Below, piece by piece: positions 51,956 to 62,375 of a stretch of DNA of 64,000 nucleotides (its first letter is position 1; every line of letters starts with the position of its first letter). This stretch comes from Vombatus ursinus (Eukaryota > Chordata > Mammalia > Diprotodontia > Vombatidae): contig NW_020949602.1 in the NCBI RefSeq assembly GCF_900497805.2, positions 5,569,187-5,633,186 on the forward strand, in the 5' to 3' direction. The notes below the pieces were generated by a model that saw only the letters and a program-made list of their open reading frames with translations, made no database searches and had not been told where the DNA came from. Both the position numbers and the translations under genes were made by a program.

Positions 51956-52080
51956 CCGCAATGTCTCTGGAGCATGTTCAGAGTTACGGAAATGGAGGCC
52001 TCTTCATTCCTCATAATATGGTGAAGCATAAAGGCTTCCATGTTATCTGAACTGAGCATGTCCAGACTAGCCTGGGTTAT

Positions 52081-52343
52081 ATTTTATTTTCTGAAATCTC
52101 TCCTTCTCAACTCTCCCTCCCCTACTTATTGAGAAGACAAGAAAAACAAAACTCATTAAAACATGTATAGTCAAGCAAAACAACTTCCTGCATTTGCCAT
52201 GTCAAAAGGGGGGGGTGGGGAAGTGACAGAGAGAAAGAGAGGGAGAGAGAGAGACAGAGACAGACAGAGAGAGACAGAGAGATAGAGAAAGGCAGAGAGA
52301 GACAGACAGACAGAGAGACAGAAAAACAGACAGAGACAGAGAC

Positions 52344-52408
<65 letters not shown>

Positions 52409-53169
52409 GAAGAAATAAAAAGGAAAGGAAAGAACGTGTGGTACAGTTTGTTCTCTGAGCCTGTCAACTCTCTATGTAGAGGTAGGCAACATTCTTCATC
52501 ATGAGTCCTTTAAAACTGTGGCTGGTCATTGCGTTGATCAGTTACTAAGTCTTTCAAAGTTGTTTATCTTTATAGTATTGTTATCATTGCATAAATTCTT
52601 CTCCTGGTTCTGCTCACCCCACTTTGCATCATTTCAACAGGTCATCCTAGATTTCTCTAAAACCACCCCATCATCATTTCTTACCACACAAATATTACAA
52701 CACATTCATATTCCCCAATTGATGGGCATCCCCTCAATTTCCAATTCTTTGCCACCATAAAAAGAGCTTCTACAAATATTTTTGTACATATGGGTCCTTT
52801 TTCTCTTTCTTTGATCTCTTTGGGATACAGATGTAGCAGTGGTATTGCTGAGTCAAAGGATATGCACAGTTTTATAGCCCTTCAGGCATAGTTCCAGAAG
52901 GCTTTCCAGAATGGCTAGAATAGTTTACAGCTCCACCAACAGTGTAATAATGCACCTGTTTTCCCACAGCCTCTCCAGCATTTATCATTTTCCATTTTTT
53001 GGGTTAACTTTGCCATTCTGATGGGTATGAGATGATCCCTCAGAGTTGTTTAAATGTGCATTTCTGTAATGGTTAGTGATTTAGAACATTTTTTCATATG
53101 GCTATTGGTAGCTTGGATTTCATCCTCTGAAAAATGCCTATTCATATCCTTTGACCATTTATTAATGGG
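52081..53169 (-). mobile_element. L1: ORF2 C-terminal region and 3'UTR
   Basis: The longest L1 3' copy. From the 3' end (left) it has the pyrimidine tract, 'agtcaagcaaaacaacttcc', 'ctttcaaagttgtttatctttatagtattg' and 'ttctgctcaccccactttgcatc'. It then has 'ccccaattgatgggcatcccctc', 'tacagctccaccaacagtg' and 'catatcctttgaccatttattaatggg'. The last parts match the end of L1 ORF2 in other mammals (reverse of 'aatggtcaaaggatatg'). A GA microsatellite (52208-52428) interrupts the 3'UTR. Confidence 0.9.
52208..52428 (+). repeat. GA/GACA purine microsatellite inside L1
   Basis: G-run then ~200 bp of GAGA and GACAGA units, within the L1 3'UTR between 'gccatgtcaaaa' and 'cagtttgttctctgagcc'. Confidence 0.95.
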
Positions 53170-53610
53170 ATCCGCTTGGCTTTTAAAGCCTTCACAATCT
53201 GGCTTCAGCCCATGCTTCCAGTTTCAGGATACTCTACTCTTTCCCTTGTACTCTGTGATCCAGTCAAACCGGCCTTCTTTCTGTTCCTCATACACAATGT
53301 GTCATTGCCTCAGTGAATCTTTCTTCCTTCAAGACGCAGCTCAAGGACCACGTGCTCCATGAAGACTTTCTTGATCATCTGTCCTCTGGTGCCCTTCCCT
53401 CCACCTTACCTTGTGTATGCCTTACCTTGTATGTTCATTCTACGGTGATTATTCTGCATGTATTTCCATATCTGCTCGTTGTCTCTATCACTAGAATGTC
53501 AGCTCCTTAAGAGCAGGGACTGTATCATTCTTTGTGGCTCATCCCTCCAATGCCTTGCACAGTGCCTGGAGTGTAATGAATGCTTCATAAATGCTTGTGG
53601 ATTGATCAAT
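53170..53610 (+). mobile_element. Sense L2 3' region
   Basis: 'ggcttttaaagccttcacaatctggcttcagcccatgc', 'tccttcaagacgcagctcaaggaccacgtgctcc', terminus 'ccttaagagcagggactgtatc ... gcacagtgcctggagtgtaatgaatgc'. It abuts the L1. Confidence 0.85.
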
Positions 53611-53719
53611 TGGTTATACTGGAGGCAAATGAAAGCCGAAAGTGACTTGGAGAAGGATAAGCAGTTAGTTGGTGCTTGCTTACCCAGAGGTGCACAGAAC
53701 CGATTGTCTCCTTATTTCA

Positions 53720-54215
53720 TCATAGAATCATGGATTGAGAGCTGAAAGGACATTAAAGGTCTAGCCCATCCAATTTTATTTTACAGATGAGGAAACCAAA
53801 TCCCAAAAGAGATTAAATCCCTTTCCAGCCTAGCTCCTGGCCTAGCTTTCCAGATTAAGTTTGCATCACTCCTTCTCACACCCTTTATTCCAGCCAGACT
53901 GGCCTACTGTCTTTTCCCTGTATATGAAATTCCATTCCTGACTCCATGCCTTGGCACTGACTGTCTGCCATGCCTGGAATGCCTTCCCTTCTTCTTCCTC
54001 TCCATCTTATAGTCTAGCTTCCTTGAAGGCTTAGTTTAAGTGCTACTTCCTACAGGACACCTTTCCTGACCCCCACATTGTTAAAAATACTTTTTGAATA
54101 TTGAATGAATGATTGAAGTAATTTGACTGACATCACACAGGTGGGTTTAAGTGGCAGGGACAGGATTTGAACCTGAGTCTTCTCACTTCATATCCAGTGT
54201 CCTTTCCAAAATGAA
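53720..54215 (-). mobile_element. MIR-type SINE split by sense L2
   Basis: 53720-53812 has 'gagctgaaaggacattaaaggtctagcccatcc ... gatgaggaaaccaaatccc'. 54116-54215 has 'gacatcacacaggtgggtttaagtggcagg'. The L2 piece at 53815-54115 (plus: 'ccagattaagtttgcatcactccttc ... atgcctggaatgccttcc') lies inside. Confidence 0.7.
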
Positions 54216-54221
54216 TTGTAG

Positions 54222-54600
54222 ACATGGTAATAGTGCAAGGAATCCCAGCTTTGGAGTCAGAGGCCCTGGGTTCAAATCCCATCTCTGATACTAAAGCAAG
54301 TCCTTCTTGGGCCTTGGTTTCTTCATCTGTTGAGATTGGGAGATTGGGCTATATGGCCTCCAAGACCATTTTAAACTCTTGTTCTATGATCCTAAATGTT
54401 TGGAGGTCATCCTACTATAGGTTTCTCTCATTTGAGGAAGAACCAAAGCATATAGATTTTATAGAGAACTTTAAGGTTTATAAATCACTTAGATCCTTAC
54501 AACAACTCTTTGAGGTAGATGTTAATATTATCCTTTTTTTTTTTTAGATGAGGAAACTAAGGCTGGCAGAATGACTTATCCAGGGTCACATAGTTAGTCC
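54222..54600. mobile_element. MIR3 (plus) then MIR (minus)
   Basis: 54222-54392 has 'gctttggagtcagaggccctgggttcaaatccc ... agattgggctatatggcctccaag'. 54450-54600 has 'gagaactttaaggtttataaatcac ... agatgaggaaactaaggc ... ccagggtcacatagttag'. Confidence 0.8.
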
Positions 54601-55058
54601 AAGGTACCAAGTGATGAAAGGACCTCTGTTTTTCTTGTTCATGGGCTGCATCTCTTTCTCTCTGTGTCTTCCGTGGCTTGGGCTGGAAAACAGAAGAACC
54701 ATAAACCCAGTTGGGGACAGATGGAATGAATGTAGATATTCCTGAAATTCTGGTGTGAACATGGGCCTGAGCTTCATTGAAGCTTGAAAGAGGTGAATTT
54801 AGGATCAAGAAAAGGAGGCCTTAAACCATCCCAGAAATAGTGTTTAAATAGTTATTATTGCACATGATTAGCAAGTAATTGGCTAGATGGCAAGAAGAAG
54901 TAATAGGTAGATGTGTCAATGAGTTCAAAGAAGGATTGGACAAACCCACAGCCTGCATCAGAATGATCTTCATGCTTGGGGGCTTCCAGTTAGCTTTTAC
55001 TATAATTCTCTCTGATCTTGGTATCCTTACCCCTCTGTTCCTCCTCAAGGTACTTATT
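54601..55058. other. No gene or clear repeat recognised
   Basis: About 460 bp. It may include the degraded 3' part of the adjoining L1 but I cannot show that. Confidence 0.35.
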
Positions 55059-55357
55059 CTGTGAATTGTTCTTTAGAGGTTGATAAACTGATAAATTGGG
55101 CTGCCTTGGGAAGTAAAACATTACCTTGCTCATCCCTTAATTTTTTAAAAAAGCATAAGTCAACTTATACCCTTTGTTTATGTATACTCCTTCTACCTGC
55201 TCTAATAGTGATAACGTCCTTAAGAGTTACAAGTATTATATATTATCTTCCCATGTAGGGATATAAACAGTTTAGCTTTATTGAATCCTTTATGTTTTCT
55301 CTTTCCTGTTTACCTTTATATGCTTGTCTTGAGTCTTGTATTTGAAAATCAAATTTT

Positions 55358-55510
55358 GGGGCAGCTAGGTGGTGCAGTGGATAGAGCTCCAGTCTTGGAG
55401 TCAGGAGGACCTGAGTTTAAATATGACCTCAGATGCATGACACTTACTAGCTGTGTGATCCTGGGTAAGTCACTTAACCCCAATTGCCTCACCAAATGCC
55501 AAAAAAAAAA
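55358..55510 (+). mobile_element. WSINE-like SINE with 13-bp target duplication
   Basis: Intact head 'ggggcagctaggtggtgcagtggatagagc' (A box TGGTGCAGTGG) is followed by 'gagtttaaatatgacctcag', 'cacttactagctgtgtgatcctgggtaagtcac', 'ccccaattgcctcacc' and poly(A). The perfect duplication AAAATCAAATTTT lies at 55345-55357 and 55511-55523. It is nested in the L1. Confidence 0.95.
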
Positions 55511-56010
55511 AAAATCAAATTTTCCACTTGGCTCTGGTCTTTTTCATTAGAATGCTTGAAAGTCCTCTATTTCATTGACTATCAGTTTTTCCCCCCTGAA
55601 AGATTATGGTAAGTTTGTTGGGGAGGTAATTCTTGGTTTTAATCCTAGCTCCTTTGCCTTCTAGAATATCATATTCCAAGCCCTCTGATCCTTTAATGTA
55701 GAAGCTACTAAATCCTGTGTAATCCTGAGGTGGCCCCATGACATTTGAATTGTTTCTTTCTGTCTGGTTGCAGTATTTTCTCCTTGACCTGGGAGTTCTG
55801 GAATTTGTCTGTAATATTCCTGGGAGTTTTCATTTTGAGATCTCTTTCAGGAGATGATTGGTGGATTCTTTCAATTTCCATTTTATCCTCTGGTTCTAGG
55901 ACATCAGGGAAGTTTTCCTTGATAATTTCTTAAAAGATGATATCTAGTCTCTTTTTTATTCATCGTGGCTTTCCAGTAATTCAAGAATTATTAAATTATT
56001 TCTTCTGTAT

Positions 56011-56277
56011 CTATTTTTCAATGAGATATTTCACATTTTCTTTTATTTTTTCATTCTTTTGATTTTGTTTGATTAATTCTTGATGTCTCATGGAGTCATT
56101 AGCTTCCATTTGCCCAATTCTGATTTTTAAGGAATTATTTTCTTCAGTTAGCTTTTGTACCTCCTTTTCCATTTGGCCAATTCTACTTTTTAAGGAGTTG
56201 TTTTCTTCAATGAATTTTTGTACCTCTTTTTTCCATTTTAGTGATTCTTTTACCAAGCTGTTGACTTTTTTATTCAT
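56011..56277 (-). pseudogene. L1 ORF1 coiled-coil segment
   Basis: An open stretch of 88 codons starts with ATG at 56277 (MNKKVNSLVKESLKWKK). It is a Lys/Glu/Asn-rich coiled coil holding two back-to-back copies of a 21-residue unit, EVQKxxEENNSLKxRIGQME plus one residue. Twenty-one residues equal three heptads, so the duplication keeps the coil in register. The frame ends at 56011, while ORF1-like sequence continues toward 55590 with breaks, so this copy is dead. ORF1p normally forms a trimer and binds L1 RNA. Confidence 0.75.
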
Positions 56278-56989
56278 GATTCTCTTGCATTATTCTTATT
56301 TATTTTTACCAATTTTTCATCTACCTCTCTTATTTGATTTAAAAAAATTTTTTTGAGCTCTTCCAGGAATTATTTTTGAACCCGAGATCAATTCACATTT
56401 TCTTTGAGGCTTTGCATGTAGGTGTTTGACATTGTTGTCCTCTTCTGAGTTTGTGTTTTGATCTTTCCAGTCACCATAGTAACTTTCTACGATCAGGTTC
56501 TTTTTTTTTTTTTAATTTTTTGCTCATTTTACAGCCTATTTTATGACTTTTAAAATTGAGCCCTGCTCCTAGGGTGGAGGGAGCACTTTCCCAAGCTTCT
56601 TGCACTGGGGTTGCAGGCCCTGACTGCTCACCTGTTGTTGCGCTGGGACCACTGGGCCTTGGTCACTGACCTGAGCTGGGCCTCAGGGCCTCTCACTGGC
56701 TTGCTGGGGCATGGCCTGGTGCTGGTTTGCCTGGATACCATCTGCATTGGGCTGTGTTCCTCTTTTACCCGAATGAAACAGACCTTTCCTGCTTACCTTC
56801 TGAGTTGTCTTGGGCTGGAGAATTGTTTCACCCTGTTTTTTTGTTGTTTCTGGCACTCCAGAATTCATTTTGAGGTGTTATTTTATAGTTGTTTAGAGGT
56901 GAATTTGGGAGAGTTCAGGCAAGTTCCTGCTTTAGTCTTCCATTTTAGCTCCTGGAAGATAAGCAGAACATTCCCAAACAATGAAACCC

Positions 56990-57105
56990 TTTGATGGAAG
57001 AGAGGATGAACACTTGTCAGAGATGCTATAGAAGGAATTTCTACTCAAGTAAAGATAGGCCTAGAAGACTTTGGAGGTCCCTTCTCATTCTGAGATTCTA
57101 TATCC
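56990..57105 (+). mobile_element. L3/CR1 3' end (sense)
   Basis: 'ggatgaacacttgtcagagatgctatagaaggaatttctactcaag ... tggaggtcccttctcattctgagattctat' is the CR1/L3 terminus. Confidence 0.75.
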
Positions 57106-57744
57106 AAGAATATTCACCTCCAACATTCTGTGATTTATTGATTTGGTTTCTGTGCCCAGAGTAAGAAGTAGGAAGTATATAGAAGGGATGTAGGGGGTGA
57201 GTGGGGTAGAATATAGGACACAAGTGGCAAGATGGACAGGAAGATGGATGGGTAAAGCATGGTCCAATTTCGGGTCAGTGAGTAGCTGGATAGACTAGAC
57301 TAGTTAAGTTTTCACAATTAGTTTTCCAGTTAAGACAGCTGGGTCCTAGGATAGGCATTCCAAAGATGAACAGAGTATCTTCTCCAGGGATTGGAAACAT
57401 GAATTCTGGAGGTCTGGCAAGGAGATCCTGAGAGAGGGTGCTATGTACCCTTCACATGTGTGCCCTGGCCACATGTCATCTCTGTATTTCTTCTTTTCCA
57501 TACTTTTGTTCTACGTGAGTCTGCTGTTCCTACTGATTATATATGATTTGAAGAAGAATGTGTCCTAGCTTTTTTTGAGAAATATTTTGGTGCTACTTTT
57601 CTTGCTCTGCGATTTTACAAAATGCCTTCAATTTGTTCTAATTTTGTCCTCTGGTTGACCTAGAAAGGTAAACATATTTGGTGGTGGCTCATGAATGGAT
57701 ACAGAACCATAAAGGACTTTGATCGTGGTGTATTCTTCTCTGGA
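57106..57744. other. No gene or repeat recognised
   Basis: About 640 bp of unremarkable sequence. A 60-codon minus frame has no support. Confidence 0.4.
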
Positions 57745-57950
57745 GGACCCATTGTATGAGTTGGGTGGTACTTCAGATATTATACTATGTTCTAGAATTC
57801 TATATTCTCACCTTCCCTTCATTTCTAACATTGTGTTCAAGTTCCAAGGTCCCTTTCCACACAGATAATTTATGGTTGGTTTTTTTTTATTCTAACATTA
57901 TATGGTCTAGGGATCTAATCCAGCTCTAATGTTCCATGATCCTCAGCTGT
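57745..57950 (-). repeat. SINE-head array remnant (antisense)
   Basis: 'tactatgttctagaattctatattctcacc', 'ctaacattgtgttcaagttccaaggtccc', 'ctaacattatatggtctagggatc' and 'cagctctaatgttccatgatcc' repeat the reversed unit seen at 2035-2550. Confidence 0.6.
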
Positions 57951-58499
57951 CAGAGAAATTTTGATAGATTCTAATTCTTAGCCAAGATAATGACTGCTGA
58001 TTAAAGGGGATTTTGTGAACATTCCCTAAAAGCAGGTACATTTGCAAATGAGGGCTTGTTGGCATATGGTATTTGGATGATATAATTTTCTTTAATTGAA
58101 AGTGCTATCTTAACCAGATCATTTTGCAAAACCCCAAACAAAGACATCTGTTGTTGTTTTTGTTCTTTTTCTGAGCAAACAATCTTGTGGAAAATAGGAA
58201 GGAATGAAGAAAATCCCAGAAAAGTTGTAGATAAGGAAAACCTAGGACCATGTAAGGGGATAGTGATTAGCTAAATCTAATAGGCAGTTTCCTCAACCAA
58301 TCATCCTGTAAAATTTGGGCATTTTGGAACTCCACGCCCAACGTTTTTTGGGCTGATTAAAAGGGGAAAAAGAGAGTTCAACTCCTGGGTTTGATGACTA
58401 TTCAGTGCCTTGATCTGCTCTCTCTAGAAATTTCACCTACAGAGTTAGACTCTTCAGTGATTCTTATTATCTGAGTTTGGTTCCAACTTCTTTGAGTGA
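57951..58499. other. No gene or repeat recognised
   Basis: About 550 bp, AT-leaning. Nothing nameable. Confidence 0.4.
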
Positions 58500-58650
58500 C
58501 CTTCAAGGTCTTCCATATTCTAGTATGTCTGTATCTTTCCAATTATTTCTAAGACTCCTTCTCTATGTGGTAGTTAGTCATTCACAGTCTGACTCCAACC
58601 TATCATTCTCAACTGGTTTCACTTCATTTCCTATCACACACTCAAATTTA
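58500..58650 (+). mobile_element. L2 fragment (sense)
   Basis: 'gaccttcaaggtcttccat ... cattcacagtctgactccaacctatcattctcaac' resembles the L2 segment at 29890-29930. A short TA run follows at 58655-58680. Confidence 0.55.
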
Positions 58651-58691
58651 AAAAGAATATATATATACATATATACTTTATTTTAACATTA

Positions 58692-58838
58692 ATTTTTTTT
58701 TGGCAAGGCAATCAGGGTTAAGTGACTTGCCCAGGGTCACACAGCTAGTAAGTGTCAGGTGTCTGAGGCCAGATTTGAACTCAGGTCCCCCTGACTCCAA
58801 GGCCAGTGCCCTATCTGCTGTGCCACCTAGCTGCCCCA
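58692..58838 (-). mobile_element. WSINE-like SINE
   Basis: T-run, 'ggcaaggcaatcagggttaagtgacttgcccagggtcacacagctag', 'ggccagatttgaactcaggtcc', head 'ctatctgctgtgccacctagctgcccc'. It is one of the least diverged SINEs in the window. Confidence 0.9.
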
Positions 58839-59050
58839 AATTTTTAATAACATTTTATTTTTTATCAATTAAATATAAAAAAATTTAAAATAATAATTTT
58901 TAAAAAATTGAGTTCCAAATTCTCTCCCTTCCTCCCCTCCCTGAGATAGTAAGCAATCTGATATAGGTTATCCTCGTGTAATCATGTAAAACATTTCCAC
59001 ATTAGTCATGTCACATACTCAAATTTCTAGTCAAATTGGCTAAACAGAAC
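58839..59050 (-). mobile_element. L1 3' end
   Basis: A/T-rich end, 'gagttccaaattctctcccttcctcccctccctgag' (polypurine in L1 sense), 'agtaagcaatctgatataggttatcc', 'catgtaaaacatttccacattagtcatg'. Confidence 0.8.
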
Positions 59051-59051
59051 A

Positions 59052-59200
59052 TTCACAGAATCATAGAACTAGAGAACTGGAAAGGACTTTGGCAGCTGCC
59101 ATCTAGTCCAACCCATATACGAAAGCCATCCTTATAGTAGCTTCAAGTGACTTCCAACCTTCTCCTGAAGACCCCTGAAGAGGGAGAGCACTGTGTGGAC
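59052..59200 (-). mobile_element. L3/CR1 fragment
   Basis: 'cagaatcatagaactagagaactggaaaggactttggcagctgccatctagtccaacccatatac ... gaagacccctgaagagggagagc'. Confidence 0.7.
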
Positions 59201-59204
59201 TGGT

Positions 59205-59420
59205 GTGCTGGTTCTGCTTTCTTCAACCAGCATTATGTCATACAAATCTTCCCATATTTCTCTGAATCCCTCATCTTCATTGTCTCTTTAGAGTTCAATG
59301 ATATTCTATTAGAGTTGCATACCGTGATTTCAGCTCTTGCCCTGATGATGGGAATTCATTTTCTCAAAGGTTTTCTGCTACCATAAGATTGCTGTTCATT
59401 AACCTTTTGGAATACAAGCA
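59205..59420 (-). mobile_element. Second L1 3' fragment
   Basis: 'ggttctgctttcttcaaccagcattatgtcatacaaatcttcccatatttctctgaatccctc' and 'caatgatattctattagagttgcataccg' match the L1 3' region. The L3 fragment between it and 58839-59050 suggests two insertions or a rearrangement. Confidence 0.6.
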
Positions 59421-59454
59421 CACAAAGACATGTGTATATGTATAGATGAGAGAA

Positions 59455-59700
59455 AAGAATAAGCATTTATAAGTACCTACTTTGTGCCAGGCACTACGCT
59501 AAGTGCTTTTTACAAATATCTCATTTGATCCCTGCAAGCATCCCACAAAGTAGGGGCTGTTATTATCCCCATTTTATAGTTGAGGAAACTGAGGCTAACA
59601 GGTTAAGTGACTTGCCTAAGGTCACATAGCTAGTGTGATGCAGAATTTGCACTCATGTCCTTTTGACTGTAAGTTCAGCGTTCTTCCCACTCCATGACAT
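59455..59700 (-). mobile_element. Full-length MIR/THER1 SINE
   Basis: 'gaataagcatttataagtacctactttgtgccaggcactacgctaagtgctttttac ... gaggaaactgaggctaacaggttaagtgacttgcc ... cgttcttcccactccatgaca'. Confidence 0.9.
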
Positions 59701-60490
59701 TGGAGGAAGTAATAGGATATAGAGCGAGATGTCAGGAGAATCTTGTTTACAGTTAGAGATGTCAAAAGATAGATCAGACTGTTTTGGAGTATAGCGGGTT
59801 CCCCTTTGCTGGATGTCTTCCTGCAAAGACTGGGTGACCAGCAATGGAGGGGATTCTTCGTATGGCATAGGTTTGACTGGAGAGCTTCTGAGATCCTCTT
59901 CTGCTATGAAGTGTTGAGATTCTGCACAAAATTCTATCTCCCACCCGTACCTTTGCAGACTCTTGTACATGGCTGGAAAGATCTCTCTCCTCACCAATGC
60001 ACTTAGAATCCCTAGCTTCCTCTGAGGAAATGAATGAATGAATGAATGAATGAATGAATGAAGGGTGAGTAAGTGAATGAATTTTGCGATTCTGTAACAG
60101 GCCTGCTTTTAGACGGTCTTCCACTGTCATCCTGAGGAGTCTGGGCTCCAATCCCCCACAGCAAAGCCAATTCTCTTTCTCAAGTTTCCACAGGCCAGAT
60201 GGCTGCTCTGACTGGGCCAGGCAGGACGGTGCTCCAGTCTTTGAGTAGTTCTTTGATCTTGGTTCCTGATTATTCCAGACTTCCAGCTGTCTCAACTGTT
60301 GGGTGCTTCCTATCCTTTCCAGCCTGGCCTTGCTAGGAAAATTGGACTCTGCACAATTGATCTTCTGAGAGTTCTAGGTCACTGCAGGGTGGGAGTGGGC
60401 CTCCTGGGTGGGATATTTGTCCTCTCTGGAGCCCAGTGGGGATGACGGCTCCCTAAGTGCCTGTACACTTACTCCTCAATAGAGGGACAG
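59701..60490. other. Repeat-poor block with a (GAAT)n microsatellite
   Basis: Only the microsatellite at 60027-60063 (nine tandem GAAT-type units) is clear. A 173-codon minus frame (59774-60295) spans that repeat, which contributes an SFIHSFIHSFI run. It has no recognised domain, so I do not call a gene. Confidence 0.45.
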
Positions 60491-60494
60491 CAGA

Positions 60495-61115
60495 GAGTAA
60501 GTGGAAAGAGCCCCTGGGTTGGAAGTCAGCGAGCCTGGGTTGGAATACCAGTTTTCTATTTACATGACCTTGGGGCCTCCGTTTCCTCAAACTTAAAATA
60601 AGGCATTTGCTTTAGATATTATCCGAAGTTCTTCCAGCTCTAAATCCTTTGACTGACGAGTCTGGGATCACTACCTGGCATTTACTTGGGGCTTTAGTGT
60701 TTGCAAAGCGCTTCATGCACCTTATCTCACTGGACTCTCCCCCCAGCCAGGAATACTCTCTCCTCATCTTATTATTTCTGGTCCATGCAGAAAGAGGGCC
60801 TGGATTCAAGTCCTAGCCTTTCCTCCTAATAGATGACCTTAGGTAAGTCACTTCTGTCGTCTGGGCAACAATTGAAGGAATTAGACCCCTGAAGTACCTC
60901 CCAACCCTAGATCCCAGCTTGTGTGATCCTATTAGTTCAAAGTCCTCTGCTGTACGTCAGGAGACCTGGTTTCTTGTACCAGCTTCATCCTTCACAAACT
61001 CCATTTCCTTGTACAAATCCCTTCCTTTCTGGACCTCAGTTAGCCGTTTGTAAAACGGGGGAAGTGGGATCTATGATCTTGAGGCCCCTCCAGTCGCCAG
61101 ATTCTCCGACTCTAC
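60495..61115. mobile_element. MIR3/MIR series
   Basis: 60495-60655 (plus, MIR3), 60665-60760 (minus, 'gtgtttgcaaagcgcttcatgcaccttatctcac'), 60788-60931 (plus, MIR3-like) and 60950-61115 (plus, 'cctcagttagccgtttgtaaaacgggggaagtgggatctatgatc'). Confidence 0.65.
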
Positions 61116-61535
61116 GTGATAACCCTGGGCAGACTGTGAAATGTGACTCGATGGAGTGTTGATGCCCCTCCTCCCCCGGCTTGTTTTCTAGATGCCCATT
61201 CATTGAATTATCCCCCAGCCCAAAGACTTCCCTCCCTCTTTTTGTTCCAGTGGTAACTAACTCCACGGTATTTTCATAGAGCAAGGAATAAAGTCTCCAG
61301 GGCCTCCACAGGAAACATCTGCCCCATAAAACCCCTCTTTGGAGTCTTGTGTGGACGGGAGCGGTGCTCTTTCCTTGGAGAGTAAATCCAAGTTGGGGTA
61401 AAGATCCCAAAGAGGAGAGAACACTGTGGGGAGTCGAAGGGAACTATGTTCTCCCATCCTGACCCTCACCTTCCTCTGAATTAGGGACGCCATCCTGGAA
61501 GCCTTGCTGTCATACCAGAACTCTGTTGTTCTGTT
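61116..61535. other. No repeat or supported gene
   Basis: About 420 bp. Overlapping minus frames (61036-61607) partly come from the antisense of the neighbouring L3/CR1. Confidence 0.4.
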
Positions 61536-61539
61536 GAAG

Positions 61540-61805
61540 GAATGAGGGATGCTTAACACGGAGGAGAGAAGACTCGAGGGGACTTCAAATATTTGAAGTG
61601 TCCTCATGGAGACTAGGGGTTAGGCATTTTTTTGCTTGATCCCAAGAAAAGAACCAGAAGCAGTGGGTGAGATATTCAAAGAAGTAAATTGAGGCTTGAC
61701 ATTAGGAAAAAAAACCTTACTGTTAATCAGAGCTGTTCCAATGTAGAATTGGCTGCCTCTGGAAGTAATGAGTTCTTCATTGCTGGAGGTCTTCAAGCAC
61801 CTGAC
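61540..61805 (+). mobile_element. L3/CR1 3' region (sense)
   Basis: 'acttcaaatatttgaagtgtcctcatgg', 'ttgcttgatcccaagaaaagaaccagaagcag', 'attgaggcttgacattaggaaaaaaaacc', 'gttccaatgtagaattggctgcctctggaagtaatgagttc', 'tggaggtcttcaagcacc'. An L2 terminus follows at 61806-61857. Confidence 0.8.
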
Positions 61806-62034
61806 GACACATTGCCTGGTATGTCGTAAGTGCTGAATAAAATGCTTTTTGATTGAAAGAAAATGAACTATTTTTCCTTCAATGCCCAATTCCCGGGCCA
61901 TGTCTTTCCTAAAGGTTCCTTTGCTTCCCTCAGATGAATGGGCTCTCTGGTATCTCAAAACACATCACTTTGTTTAAATTCTTCCTATCCATTTATCAGA
62001 ATCTACCATTAATTGTATTTCTTATTTGTGGTTG

Positions 62035-62265
62035 GGATAGACACTAGATCTATGATTTTATTGGTATAAAAACTCAAGGATGAGGAAACTCCTGCTGATG
62101 CCAGTTGTTACCACCTCTGAAATTTATCATCTCAGAAAACTACCTGGAGCACTTAGAGGTAATGACTTGGCCTGGGTAACATATTGTGTGTCAGAGGCGA
62201 GATCTGAACAAAAGTTTTTCTGGCTCCAAGGACAGCTTTCTATCTACTACTCCATAACTGTGACT
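62035..62265 (-). mobile_element. Family D SINE
   Basis: 'ctatgattttattggtataaaaactcaaggatgaggaaactcctgctgatgcc', 'ctacctggagcacttagaggtaatgacttggcctgggtaac', 'tttctggctccaaggacagctttctatctacta'. It is the best copy of the unassigned SINE also seen at 10762-10995 and 34558-35050. Confidence 0.6.
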
Positions 62266-62274
62266 GTGTATTTC

Positions 62275-62375
62275 CATGTCTATGTCTGTCTGTGTCTGTG
62301 TCTATGTCTATATCTATCTATCCATGTATGTGTGTATGTGTGTATGTATGTATGTATGTATCTATCTATCTCATT
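62275..62375 (+). repeat. (TCTG/TGTA/TCTA)n compound microsatellite
   Basis: Runs of TGTCTG, TGTA and TATC units. Confidence 0.9.

Larger units (their letters stand above)
55059..56956 (-). mobile_element. HAL1-like L1: 5' region, ORF1, short 3' part
   Basis: Read on the minus strand, 56956 to 56280 is a 5' leader, GC-rich at first. ORF1 starts at 56277. ORF1-derived C-terminal text (55830 to 55590) decodes in pieces as LKDQRAWNMIF and KELGLKPRIT. These match the 'RREWGPIF...QPRISYPAKLS' block of human L1 ORF1p. After ORF1, ~430 bp (55523-55590 and 55059-55357) shows no reverse transcriptase. A WSINE is nested at 55358-55510. Confidence 0.75.

Noticed and set aside
52171-52467. 98-codon minus frame
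   Set aside because: Produced by the GA microsatellite inside an L1 3'UTR.
59774-60295. 173-codon minus frame
   Set aside because: It spans the (GAAT)n microsatellite, which contributes an SFIHSFIH run, and has no recognised domain. It may be antisense of decayed repeat sequence.
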